From an uncultured Draconibacterium sp. (GTDB taxonomy: Bacteria > Bacteroidota > Bacteroidia > Bacteroidales > Prolixibacteraceae), in NCBI GenBank assembly GCA_947492175.1, contig CANLMQ010000004.1, positions 62,001 through 126,000 on the forward strand: a stretch of DNA of 64,000 bases, given 5' to 3'. A program made the position numbers and the translations under genes. Of the stretch, positions 36,596 through 47,100 are shown piece after piece. Within the stretch, counting starts at the first letter, position 1; every line of letters starts with the position of its first letter. The notes below the pieces were generated by a model. It was not told the origin of the DNA. It did not search any database and saw nothing but the letters and a program-made list of their open reading frames with translations.

Positions 36596-39523
36596 TTAAT
36601 ATTTCTTATCAATTATGAATTCTATTGTATAAATTTCTTCAGGTACCTTTTTGAACCTGAAAGCATCAAGTTTTTTTACCGTCCGTCCTTCTTCCAACTC
36701 AATATTTTTGTAAATTTTCTTATCAATTGTTTTATCCTCGCTGTTTTTAAGAACAACAGAAAGATTAACATTTGTTGAACCACCCAAATGATGGATTACC
36801 GGGGTAATTTTATCTTTTGGTCCATAAACCACATCCACATTATCGCTTCCGGCCCAGGTACGTTGAAATACCATTTTATTGGCGTAATAGGCCAGTTTCG
36901 GGTGTCGTAAATTATCAATCAGTGGTTTTTTATAAGTTGCCATATTGGCTCCGCCACGCAGGCAACACCATGAGAAACCATCGTAGCCCAGCAGCATTTG
37001 TTTTTTCATCGATTCCCATGCTGAAAAAGCCTGCCAGGCCTGGCTTTCCCTCCATTCGTCGGCCGTTAAATGCCGCCCAACACTTTGTGCATTGTAGTAA
37101 TACTCGTACGATTGCAACAAATACCATGGTTTTCCTTTGCACAACTCCCAATTTGGCTGCCCCACCGACTCTTCATGCTCGAAATTAAAGTACGCCCTGG
37201 CACTGTCCTTCAAACACGAAGCGGCCCATTTGTAAGGTGCTTTGCGTAATTCGGTCCATTTTTTCCCGTATCCGGTATAAGCATCCTGATTTCCGCGGGT
37301 CACACGATGTGCAGTATATTCCGGCACGGCTGTAATCGGGTTGCCTTTATGATCGATTGTTCCCTCCGTATTTCCGTAATGCGTCAGGTCCCAAGCTGAA
37401 GTTGGTGAAATAATACGGCTTTGGTCAGTTGAATAAATCGTGTTGTATATCTTTTTTACGTAGCCGTGCGTAGCCGAAATATCGTGATTATGGAATTTAT
37501 TCGGGTGGTTCGATGCTTCCCACATTACAATGCTCGGATGATTGTACACCTGTTTGATATATTTTGGAAACCCATCGAAATCGACATTCCAGGCTTCACC
37601 TTCACGAATAAAAGCAGCAGTTTGCCAGATAAACATGATTCCCATCTGGTCGCCAAATTCTGCAAAACGGGGATCGTTGATGCCATCCACGGTATCTTTT
37701 TCAGCATGAACATGCAAACGCAAAAGGTTAGCATCCATCTTCTTCAGCATCAGCAATTCTTCAGCCACAGTTTCCCATGGGGCACAGCGGTTGTATTTGG
37801 CGGTTGTTTCAATGGGTGCACGGAAGCCCATAATTTGCGCCCCGTTTAGCATTTCGGGTTTGTTGTTCACATAAAAATCGCTGTTTTTTTGCTCAAGGGT
37901 GCGAATACCAGTGGTAGTCACAAAATCGTCAACCGCATTCCCCAGCGTATCTTTTAAAATAACCTCAACTTTATACAAAGAAGGATTATCAAAACTCCAG
38001 AGTTTCGGTGAAGGAATTTCGCATTCTATCGTGTATTCATTTTCAATCCTTGCCAGTATGCTCAGCTCCCGGGAAACTGTTGCCACCTTGTCCCCTTCTT
38101 CAGGAAACCAGGGATAATAGTTTATTTCAACACTGCCCTCGAAATAATCGCGGGTAGGATAATGAATGTTAACCCGGTGAACCTGCGTTGCTTTTTCTCC
38201 AATCTCTTTTGTATGCACCAGGACATCGGTTATTTTACAGCGGTGCGAAAGTTCAAGGGTAGTACGCCCCAGAAACCAGCCAATATAATGGTCGGTTGGA
38301 CTGTGCACCATCGGGTAATTCATTTTATAAGGGTTTACCTTTACGGCAATAATGTTTTCGTTGTTCTTTTTCAACTGACTGGTAATATCCAGCTCAACAG
38401 GATGACGGTCTGTAACTACGCCAACCACCTGCCCGTTTACCCAAATTTCACCGCCGGGGTCGAGGGTTTCGAGTTTTAAAACTGCCCGTTGAAAATCACC
38501 CGTTTCAACTTTCTTTCTCAGGAAATAGGCTTCCTCTTTTTCGCGCAGTCCTCCGTGAACCGAAGGTAATTTTACGGTTTCCCAGTGCTTGTCGTCAAAA
38601 TCAAAACTGTACCAATCATCAACATTCGGTTTTTGCTCGAAATTCTCGTCGATAACAACCGTTGAAACATAAGGATACCTCACCTGGTCGGTTGGCGTAT
38701 GGTTGAAAATGAATACATCATCGATAAAAGAAGTGCCCTTCGATTCGATGGAAAACTGCGTGATAACGTCAACAGAAGTATCCATAACCGGAATATAATA
38801 TTGAATGCGTTCACCGTTCACATACAAGTTAAAACGCTTCTGTGTCAGGTCTCCTTCTATTTTTAGTTTTACCCATTCATTGTTATTTGTAATTAGTTCT
38901 TCCCTGATTTTGTTCTCAGAACCATAAATCAACTTATTTCCATTCAGCCCGAAAACAATGGCTTTGTTATTTCTATCTAGAAGACTTATTCTGCAAGAAC
39001 TGCCTCTTTCAACTTTTACGGATGTTTCTACCTTAAATCGCCAGCTAAGCGAATCGATAACACGGGTTATTGTTGAATTTTCCACCTTCAGTACTCCATC
39101 GCTAACAGAAGAGCCATTGCTACTTTCCCATTCCTGCAGGCTCCGCTGTTTTTCTGCATCCTGTCCTTTTCGGTAACCATAGGCTTTCCAGTTATCGAGC
39201 CGAAGGGTTTTCCGTACAGAAGTTAATGGTTGTGGTTTAATTTTATTCAACAAATCGTTGATTTCACCATCTGTCACTATTTGTTTATCCAGCCCGGGAT
39301 TATCGAAAAAACCAGAGGCAACCCGTGCATATTCTTTTAAAAAATCAATTCGCTGGTCTGTTGTCATCCATTCGGTTTCGCCCAGGAAATCGGTTTCGCC
39401 GTTGGCCTTTGCATCATTTGTGAAATACCTCATTTCAAAAGAACGGGAAAGATTCTGAGCTTCAACTCCCAATACAATAAAACATAACAACACAATAGTA
39501 ACTATCTTCCTCATTTTAATCAT
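36596..39523 (-). CDS. GH2-like protein with LamG-type insert and altered acid/base motif
   Basis: This secreted protein of 975 residues has a Sec signal peptide ending near EAQ22. A concanavalin/LamG-like insert spans about 155-275, followed by a GH2 sugar-binding domain (about 300-430), an immunoglobulin-like domain (about 430-545) and a TIM barrel (about 550-850). The barrel segment VMWEASNHPN puts His673 where GH2 enzymes normally have the Glu of the Asn-Glu pair, and Glu669 lies four residues earlier. A nucleophile candidate lies in YFNFEHEESVGQ (Glu782, 784 or 785). It may use other acids or be a variant clade; the linkage it acts on is unknown. Confidence 0.82.
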   Translation of the reverse strand: MIKMRKIVTIVLLCFIVLGVEAQNLSRSFEMRYFTNDAKANGETDFLGETEWMTTDQRIDFLKEYARVASGFFDNPGLDKQIVTDGEINDLLNKIKPQPLTSVRKTLRLDNWKAYGYRKGQDAEKQRSLQEWESSNGSSVSDGVLKVENSTITRVIDSLSWRFKVETSVKVERGSSCRISLLDRNNKAIVFGLNGNKLIYGSENKIREELITNNNEWVKLKIEGDLTQKRFNLYVNGERIQYYIPVMDTSVDVITQFSIESKGTSFIDDVFIFNHTPTDQVRYPYVSTVVIDENFEQKPNVDDWYSFDFDDKHWETVKLPSVHGGLREKEEAYFLRKKVETGDFQRAVLKLETLDPGGEIWVNGQVVGVVTDRHPVELDITSQLKKNNENIIAVKVNPYKMNYPMVHSPTDHYIGWFLGRTTLELSHRCKITDVLVHTKEIGEKATQVHRVNIHYPTRDYFEGSVEINYYPWFPEEGDKVATVSRELSILARIENEYTIECEIPSPKLWSFDNPSLYKVEVILKDTLGNAVDDFVTTTGIRTLEQKNSDFYVNNKPEMLNGAQIMGFRAPIETTAKYNRCAPWETVAEELLMLKKMDANLLRLHVHAEKDTVDGINDPRFAEFGDQMGIMFIWQTAAFIREGEAWNVDFDGFPKYIKQVYNHPSIVMWEASNHPNKFHNHDISATHGYVKKIYNTIYSTDQSRIISPTSAWDLTHYGNTEGTIDHKGNPITAVPEYTAHRVTRGNQDAYTGYGKKWTELRKAPYKWAASCLKDSARAYFNFEHEESVGQPNWELCKGKPWYLLQSYEYYYNAQSVGRHLTADEWRESQAWQAFSAWESMKKQMLLGYDGFSWCCLRGGANMATYKKPLIDNLRHPKLAYYANKMVFQRTWAGSDNVDVVYGPKDKITPVIHHLGGSTNVNLSVVLKNSEDKTIDKKIYKNIELEEGRTVKKLDAFRFKKVPEEIYTIEFIIDKKY

Positions 39524-39555
39524 ATTCGCTTACTTAAAACTTAATTGGTTAATTC

Positions 39556-41847
39556 TTATTTTACTGTAATTTCATCGGCATACAGCCATGCCGGAGTGCC
39601 TGTGTTCATGTGCCACGAAGGGCATTCCATAATATTTTTGGCAAACACTTTAATATAGCGGGCTTTGCGGACATTTATATCTGCATAAAACGGATGTGCA
39701 CAATATTTTTCGGTGTACGATTCGGCTTTATTCGGATCGACAGGACTTAAAACCTTAACCGGTTCAGCGTAATTTTCACCATCAACCGAAGTTGCATAAC
39801 TAACATATTCAGGCAAAAATATGGAAGTCCAAAGCGTACGTCCGTTTAAGAAATCAATATTTACGGAATTTACAGGTCTGATTTCTCCCAAATCCAGAAT
39901 AAACTCCATGTGCTTCTGTTTAAAACCAACCCAGTCGATTGGGTGTTGATAGGTCTCGAACGAAGCGAAAACGCCATCGGTCAAAGCCTCAATTGGTTTT
40001 AAATCGGGAGTAGTTACCGGAATTACTTTTTTTCGGAACGATATTACGCTGTCCAGTTCATCAATTTTATTAAAAATACGGGTGAAGGCTTCCAGATACA
40101 AATCCGGAGGTGTGGTCCTTTCATTCAGTATAACAATTCCCTGTGCATTACTCCCTTCAACAAATTCATGCACCAGCTTTTTAAATTCAGATTTTACCAC
40201 GTACCGGCCGTCTGCTGCTTTTGTATACATACTGCGCGGAGTATCCATTTCGGTACCGGCAATTTCAAGCTCGGCAAACATAATGGGTAATTTGGCCCTC
40301 TGCACTCGAAAAAGAAGTTCTGGGTCATCAGCTACTGCTTCTTCTGCCTGGTTTAACAAACTTTTATACTTCTCCATCATTTCAGCTCTCAGGTAAGTAT
40401 CCTTAGCATCAATCGGGCTACCAAATATTTCCAGTTGCTGTCCACTTGCCAGCAACGCTTCGCGCATGGTGTCGATGTATTGCTGCATATAAGTACCGGC
40501 TTTTCCGTAATAATTTTGCACAAACTCCTGAATAATAGCCTTATCGTCGGCATCCGGATTCCACAAAAGTTTGGCGAGCAGATAAGTTTTTAACTCCACC
40601 ATATTTCCTCCTTTAATGGTGCAGCGGTCGCCCTGCTCAAACATTTCGGTTACATTGTTATCGGTAAACAGCTTCACATTGGGTTTCAGCGTATGCAGGT
40701 TTGGGAAAGGACTAATTAAATTGTGGAATTGCACCGTATAATCCCAGACAATAATACTTTTGGCAAGTTTTCCCCAGTCTTCGAGGGCTTTTGCAAACTC
40801 AGGGTCGGTTTCAGAAATGGGCTTCTCGCGAGTACTTTCAATGCTGCAAAGCATTATATTGACATTTGGTTCTAACTCAATATTTTCGGGAGCTTCGCGC
40901 GAATGCCTGTAAGCCAGTGTAGAAATAATTTTATCAGGAAATTCGCGCGCAACTTTGTTCACAAAATAAATGATAGAACCACTGTGCCGGAAAGGATCGC
41001 CACCATACTTTTCATTCAGTTTTTTACAAGCTTCGCAGCAGCATGGATTTTCATTATCGCCCTGACTTACCGACCAGTATTTCATGTGAGGCTTTTTAGC
41101 CATCTCTTCCCTCAAATTGGACACAAGAATGTCAAAAACCTCCGGATTCGACAAACACAATTGACCTCCATCGCCGGTCTGGCGTTGTCCTTCCCAAAGC
41201 GAATAATATTCAGGGTGTGTTTCACCGTATTCCTGATGTGGAACCAGCGTATTAAAAGTATGAACAAATAGTCCCCAGCTGTCCATATGATAATCCAGTT
41301 TATGCCAATCGAAAAAATCGGTATGGTAGGCATCATTAAAATAAACTTCCCTGAATTTTATTTGCGGAATTACAACCGTGTCCTTTGGAAGAGTGATTGC
41401 GTTTACTTCAGGAACATAAGTGTACTCGTAAGTATATTTTCTGAAACCTGCAGCTTCGAGAAAGTCGTAAACCCCGTAAAGAATTCCTTTCTCGGAACCT
41501 CCTACAATAATAAAATTCTGATGATGATTTTTATACGCATATCCATCTGTTTCAAGTTGGTCAAACTGAATATCCTGCGATTTTGCATAATTGGTATGCC
41601 CAATATAAATGCCCTTGTCACCTTTGTATTCATTTTCCGAAACAACAGGAAGGTTTGCGCCGGGCAATTTCGCTAAATAAAACTGAAGCTCATTAGCAGC
41701 TTTTAGAGTTAACGAGTCGGCTTGTGCCGGGATAACAATCTGATATCCTTCTTCTCCGTTAATTGTAAACTTCTGATTTTTACAAGCAAAAGCAAAAACC
41801 AATAGTACAATAAGAGAAAAATAGCTGATTGACGAAAATGGGTTCAT
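39556..41847 (-). CDS. DUF4838 protein, alpha-glucuronidase-like barrel, lipoprotein
   Basis: This exported lipoprotein (FAFAC, Cys22) of 763 residues starts with a GH20b/alpha-glucuronidase-type N-terminal domain (about 25-160). The DUF4838 barrel region follows (about 165-480) and includes the cysteine cluster Cys269-Cys270-Cys271-x-x-Cys274 after SVSQGDNENP. The C-terminal 130 residues resemble an F5/8-type discoidin domain. DUF4838 proteins are common in Bacteroidota glycan loci, but I know of no settled activity. Glycosidase action on a uronic or amino sugar would be a guess from the fold. It lies 32 bases from the GH2-like gene. Confidence 0.8.
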   Translation of the reverse strand: MNPFSSISYFSLIVLLVFAFACKNQKFTINGEEGYQIVIPAQADSLTLKAANELQFYLAKLPGANLPVVSENEYKGDKGIYIGHTNYAKSQDIQFDQLETDGYAYKNHHQNFIIVGGSEKGILYGVYDFLEAAGFRKYTYEYTYVPEVNAITLPKDTVVIPQIKFREVYFNDAYHTDFFDWHKLDYHMDSWGLFVHTFNTLVPHQEYGETHPEYYSLWEGQRQTGDGGQLCLSNPEVFDILVSNLREEMAKKPHMKYWSVSQGDNENPCCCEACKKLNEKYGGDPFRHSGSIIYFVNKVAREFPDKIISTLAYRHSREAPENIELEPNVNIMLCSIESTREKPISETDPEFAKALEDWGKLAKSIIVWDYTVQFHNLISPFPNLHTLKPNVKLFTDNNVTEMFEQGDRCTIKGGNMVELKTYLLAKLLWNPDADDKAIIQEFVQNYYGKAGTYMQQYIDTMREALLASGQQLEIFGSPIDAKDTYLRAEMMEKYKSLLNQAEEAVADDPELLFRVQRAKLPIMFAELEIAGTEMDTPRSMYTKAADGRYVVKSEFKKLVHEFVEGSNAQGIVILNERTTPPDLYLEAFTRIFNKIDELDSVISFRKKVIPVTTPDLKPIEALTDGVFASFETYQHPIDWVGFKQKHMEFILDLGEIRPVNSVNIDFLNGRTLWTSIFLPEYVSYATSVDGENYAEPVKVLSPVDPNKAESYTEKYCAHPFYADINVRKARYIKVFAKNIMECPSWHMNTGTPAWLYADEITVK

Positions 41848-41887
41848 AGGTATTAGTTTAATTAGATTTGTTTATGAAGTATAATAA

Positions 41888-44128
41888 TCACAAATTGTTT
41901 CCTGTTCCCCACTGTTTATTGGGTTCAGGTCCCATTTCAAACTCTATTGTTCCACCGTCGATAATTGTTGAATAATCAATCCAGGGGTTATTGTATGGTT
42001 TCCCGTTTAGTTTCGCCGATTGAATGTAAAAGTTGTCTTCGCTCACATTATTGGCTATAATTTTGAATTCCGTTCCGCTGTCGTGATGAATGGTTAACTC
42101 AGGAAAAATAGGAGAACCAATCAGATACCTGGGTTGAACCGGGTCTAGCTGGAACAAGCCCATGGCACTCATTACCCACCACGAAGCCATTGTGCCTGCG
42201 TCGTCGTCCATTGATTCTATATAACCTTCGGGGTCGGCACGGTAAATTCGTTTCACAATTGGTTCGTCAAAAAAACCATGGTTGTGATACAACTGCGTAA
42301 CTTCTTTTGTTGTAAAAGTGCGAATCCATTTCTGGGTCAAATAAGGTTTCCCGAAAAGGTTGAATAAGTAGGGATAATGAATGTCCGGCTCATTCAGGTG
42401 CATATAAAAATCGTTCTCAAAGAAATATTCTAAATCATCAGACAAAGCCTCTTTACTTCCGCGCAAGTCGATTAATCCCTCTATATCGTGAAGTACAAAC
42501 CAGCGATAGTGCCACAAATTACCTTCATAAACATAAAGTTCAAATTCTTCTACATCGGGAACCGAATTTCCATCGGGGGTAAAAAATCCGCGAACATTTC
42601 CCTGATTGTCTTTTTGTTCGTTACACCAAATGTTTTTATAGGCATCGGCTCCGGCTTTAAGCGCTTCAATATATTCGGTTTTCCCAAGCGCTTCAGCCAT
42701 TTTCAGAGCAACATAAGCATGATAAGCTTTCTCAAGTTTAGCACTAACGTTGCTTGTAGAGTATTTTTCGTAGTCTCTCAACATTCCCTGAAAAGCAATT
42801 TCTTTATCAAAATCGCCCAATCCTTTAGCATAAGCATCCATAATAACAGGGCTTGTAAACTCCATTCGAATGGTCGGTGTTGGCCAACTTCCATCACCTG
42901 CGTTTGTGGTGGTAATCCAATCGGGGCGCGTTCCATAATAATCTACCAGCGAACGGGCAATATTTTTAACTACATCCGGCTCAAGCAACGAAACTAAGGT
43001 ATATTTCCGAAAATCGTCCCAAAGGCTCCAGCACGAATAATACGTAAAATCGGGGGCTGTACTTTGCGTCTTACAAACAGTATCCAGATGATGCGCCCTG
43101 CAATACTCTCCTGTAGAAGATGTTGCATTGTTCGGCACCAAGTAAGAGTGATATAAATGAGTGTAGAATAATGTCTTAAATTCTTCCGAATCGCTTTTTA
43201 CTTCCATTTTTGAGAGTTTTTCCCTCCACACAGCAGCAGTTTGGCTTCTTACTTTGTTGAAGTCCCAGCCTATAATTTCATTTTTAGCCTCAAACATGGC
43301 CTGCTCTTCGCTTATTGGCGACATTCCCACTTTCAGCCTAACTACATTTTTACCTTTCTCCGGAAATTTTAACCAAACACCAATATCATTTCCGTTGCGA
43401 ACGGCCTGTCCTTCCTCTATATTATCGCCCTGCCAGCTTGTGAATGATTCAAAAGGAACATCGGCAACAATGGCAAAATACAATTGATGGTGTCCTCCCC
43501 CATTGTTGTGTTTCGATTTAATCATTCCAGTGATTTCATTATTATTCAAAACATTCAGGCTGGCATCAAGCATTCCCACATAACTGTGCGACAGGTCAAC
43601 CGCAACATATCGGCCTGTCTTCTTTTCTTCAGGAAATGAATACTGATGAAAACCAACCCGCTCGGTTGCAGTAAGTTCTGCTTTTACACCTGACTGCAAC
43701 TCCGTTTTATAATAGGCAACCACTGCTTCTTCCTCGGATTTGATGTAAGGTTCGCGGAATTTTTCAATTTTATTTGAAAATTTTCCGATACCTGGTTTAA
43801 TCAATAAACCACCGCCTTTTCCTCTTGAGCCAGCGCCTCCAATGCGCAAATGCGAAAAACCTTCAATAAATTTGTCTTCGTAATAGTAGCCCACATGCGA
43901 ATCACCCTCGGTCTCGGGGGAGAGGTGTACCAGCCCAAACGGATATACCGGCCCGGGATAAAGCTGTCCGTTATCTCCTTCCGTGCAAATAAACGGGTCG
44001 ACATATTTCAGCGGGTCGAATTTTTCGGGTTGGCTACACGATATTACGGTTAATGAAAATACTATTAACACGAATAATTGTGCTTTGTAATTTTTGATTC
44101 TTTTGAAATGATTGTTTAATCGGTTCAT
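41888..44128 (-). CDS. GH92-family glycosidase, lipoprotein
   Basis: This is a 746-residue lipoprotein (TVISC, Cys31). GH92 enzymes are Ca2+-dependent exo-acting inverting alpha-mannosidases. The family start KYVDPFICTEGDNGQLYPGP and PFGLVHLSPET, the middle segments GFSHLRIGGAG and YSCWSLWDDFRKYTLVSLLEPD, and the catalytic-region motif DDDAGTMASWWVMSAMGLFQLDP are all present. The TWDTFR-type element reads SLWDDFR. Known members favour mannosides, but some subgroups act on other sugars, so activity on this locus's glycan is uncertain. It is separated from the neighbouring genes by about 40 bases. Confidence 0.88.
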   Translation of the reverse strand: MNRLNNHFKRIKNYKAQLFVLIVFSLTVISCSQPEKFDPLKYVDPFICTEGDNGQLYPGPVYPFGLVHLSPETEGDSHVGYYYEDKFIEGFSHLRIGGAGSRGKGGGLLIKPGIGKFSNKIEKFREPYIKSEEEAVVAYYKTELQSGVKAELTATERVGFHQYSFPEEKKTGRYVAVDLSHSYVGMLDASLNVLNNNEITGMIKSKHNNGGGHHQLYFAIVADVPFESFTSWQGDNIEEGQAVRNGNDIGVWLKFPEKGKNVVRLKVGMSPISEEQAMFEAKNEIIGWDFNKVRSQTAAVWREKLSKMEVKSDSEEFKTLFYTHLYHSYLVPNNATSSTGEYCRAHHLDTVCKTQSTAPDFTYYSCWSLWDDFRKYTLVSLLEPDVVKNIARSLVDYYGTRPDWITTTNAGDGSWPTPTIRMEFTSPVIMDAYAKGLGDFDKEIAFQGMLRDYEKYSTSNVSAKLEKAYHAYVALKMAEALGKTEYIEALKAGADAYKNIWCNEQKDNQGNVRGFFTPDGNSVPDVEEFELYVYEGNLWHYRWFVLHDIEGLIDLRGSKEALSDDLEYFFENDFYMHLNEPDIHYPYLFNLFGKPYLTQKWIRTFTTKEVTQLYHNHGFFDEPIVKRIYRADPEGYIESMDDDAGTMASWWVMSAMGLFQLDPVQPRYLIGSPIFPELTIHHDSGTEFKIIANNVSEDNFYIQSAKLNGKPYNNPWIDYSTIIDGGTIEFEMGPEPNKQWGTGNNL

Positions 44129-44164
44129 ATTGTTTAAGTTTATTTCTTTCTTAGATTATTGTTA

Positions 44165-47100
44165 TTACAGGCTTGAGCTAAAACAGTAGCTGCCTGACTT
44201 TACACCTACAATTACACATCCGTCTGCATAACTGACATTTTCAGCGCCATATTTCTCCTTCAGCGTTGTTCCATTTTCCCAAGCGTGGTCAATACTTTTA
44301 GCCGGAATCATCACTTTGGCTCTTGTATTTACAGGAACCGTAAATTCATATTCAAAACTGTCTGCATCCCGTTTCCATTTTACCTTAATTTCGCCACTGA
44401 CAGAATGATAACTTCCTTCTGCCCATTTCAACGTTCCTACGGGCACTGGTTTCAGCACAAAATGTTTATATCCCGGAGAATTACTATCTGGTTGAATTCC
44501 GAGAATGTTTTCGTACATCCATTCGCCGATTGCCCCAAAAGCATAGTGGTTAAAAGAATTCATACTTGAGCCCTGCAGCCCGCGCCCTTTCACGTAACTG
44601 TCCCAGCGCTCCCACATCGAGGTAGCGCCCTGCTCAATTGAGTATCCCCACGAAGGGAATTCTTTGCTTTCCAATAATTCAAAAGCTTTATCGGAATACC
44701 CGCGTTTTACCAGTTCTTTCATCAGACAGAGGGTGGAATGAAATCCCGTGTTCATCCGGCCGCCATAAGGAATAAATTTATCGAGCATCCTTTTTTCAAA
44801 GGTTTGTTCCAGCTCTTCAGTATAAAGCCCGTGATGTAAAGCCATAGCATAACACGACTGTGCATCGCCTTCTATTTTACCTTCTGCATCAACAAATTCT
44901 TCGATAAAAGCTGCTTTTATTTTTGCTGCCAGTTGGGTATAATTTCCGGCTTCTTCAACTTTCCCGATAACACGGGCTATTTCGGTCAAGGTATTCACCG
45001 AGTTATAAAACATGATGGTTGAAAATACTTCGGAAGGAATTTGTGCCCCGGTTCGAGGAAAACCTTCAGCTCTTATGGTATTTCCGTTCAGCCAGTCGCC
45101 GTAATTCAGCCCAAGCCCGCTTCTCCATATCAAATCAGAGTTATTTTTTCTGATGTTTTCGATGTAGCGGCAATAGGCTTCGAAATATTTTTCCAGAATA
45201 TTTTTGTCGCCATAATTCAGATACATCAGATACGGCAGTTTAATGGCTGCATCGGCCCAGCCGGGAGCATTGGTAAAGTGCTTCTCGTAAGCAAACGGAT
45301 GTGGGGCAATATCGGGGAAAGTGCCACGCTCCGACTGCGCATCCATAATATCCAGCATCCACTTGTTGTAAAACGCTGCCATATCGCGGTTAAACATCGA
45401 GGTTTGGGCAAAAATATAAACGTCACCCATCCAGCCGCAACGTTCATCGCGCTGAGGACAGTCGGTTGGCACCCCGTGCATATTACTCATGTGCGAGCGG
45501 TTAATGTTTTTATACAGCTGGTTCAGCATCGGGTTTGAACAGGCAAAATGCCCGGTTCGTGGCAAGTCGGATGCAACCACTTTTGCTTCCAGAATAGTTT
45601 TATCAGGAGTCTCCCGCAATCCGGCCACTTCTACAAAACGGAACCCATGATAGGTAAACCGTGGTTCGTATACCAATTTCCCGGACGGCCCCAAAATAAC
45701 CGAGTCGGTCTGGATAGCAGCCTTCAGGTTTTCGGTATATAACTCTCCTTCTTCATCCAGAATTTCGCCGTGCCTCAATACAATTACGCCTCCGGGTTCA
45801 CCTTGAAGTTTTATCTTGCACCAACCGGCAATATTTTCACCCACATCAAAAATAGAATGACCTGCTTTGGATTTTGTTACACCTTTTGCAGGCAAGGTTT
45901 GAATAACTCTGATGGGCTGACTGGTTTGTGCAACCAAATTAACATCAACCTGATTGTCGACCACCACATTGTTCCAGTCCGAATCGTCAAAACCGGGAGT
46001 TTGCCACTCCTTCACCTCTTTACGAGCATCGTAGGTTTCCCCTAAAAAGATATCTGCCTTACGAATTGGCCCGTCAGGATTTATTTTCCAGGAACCATTG
46101 CTAACAAAAGTTTCCTCTTCCCCGTTTTCATACTTCACTTTCATCTGGAAAAAGAAACGGCGATCAAGTCCATACGCACCTCGTTTCGGAAAATACGGGC
46201 TCCAGCGCGTTGGCCCCAGCATACCGGCATACCAACCATCGGCAAGTTGTGCGCCAATCACATTTTGCCCTTCATGCAAAAGGTGCGTCACATCGAGAAT
46301 CTGGTATTGCACCCGTTTGTGGTAATCGGTCCATTCGGGTGCAAGAATGCGGTTATCGGGAGATTGTGCATTGAACGAAACATCATAAGCTCCCAATGCA
46401 GAAACATAGGCAATTGCCTGAGCAGGGCGGCCTTTCAATTCTATTTCTTTTCTCAGCAACGGAGACGGTGGAATGGATTTTCTTTCGGGCGGCAGAGGCG
46501 TATCCAAAATTCCATCGGTAAGCATATCCGGGTCGTAACCATCTTCACGGTCAATTTTTATGAGAGCGTCTTTATAACTAACAGTGCAACCTGCCGATAA
46601 TACTTTTCCATCGCTGATTACCTCCAATTCAGCAAGTGAAAACGCAAACATTTTGCTTTTATCACCCCGGTCTTCGTAATCATGAATGCGAAAATTGTAA
46701 CGCTGCAGTTTGGTAGCAGTAAAACGAACATATTGTGCCCGGGCATTTTCAACCGAAAGTTCTACCGGTTTTCCGCCCGGAGCGGAAGCTGATTCTTCTG
46801 ATACAATTGACTTCCAGTTTTTACCGTCATCACTTGCTTCAAATCGGTAAGCAAGCGGAAAATAGTAATCTTTAATCTCTTTTTTATTATTGAACGATGG
46901 ATATAAACGAAGTTCATCGAATCTGGTGATTTTCCCAAGATCAATCTGTACCCACTTTTCTTCGTTTTCATTATCGGTATAAGAACTCAGGTAACCAATG
47001 TGTTTATAAAGCAGCGGATATTCCAGAGGTTTTTCCGGTTTATCGCCAATCCATTTGGCCTGCCAGTCTGTTTCAATAAAAGCACCAGTAATAAAACTGG

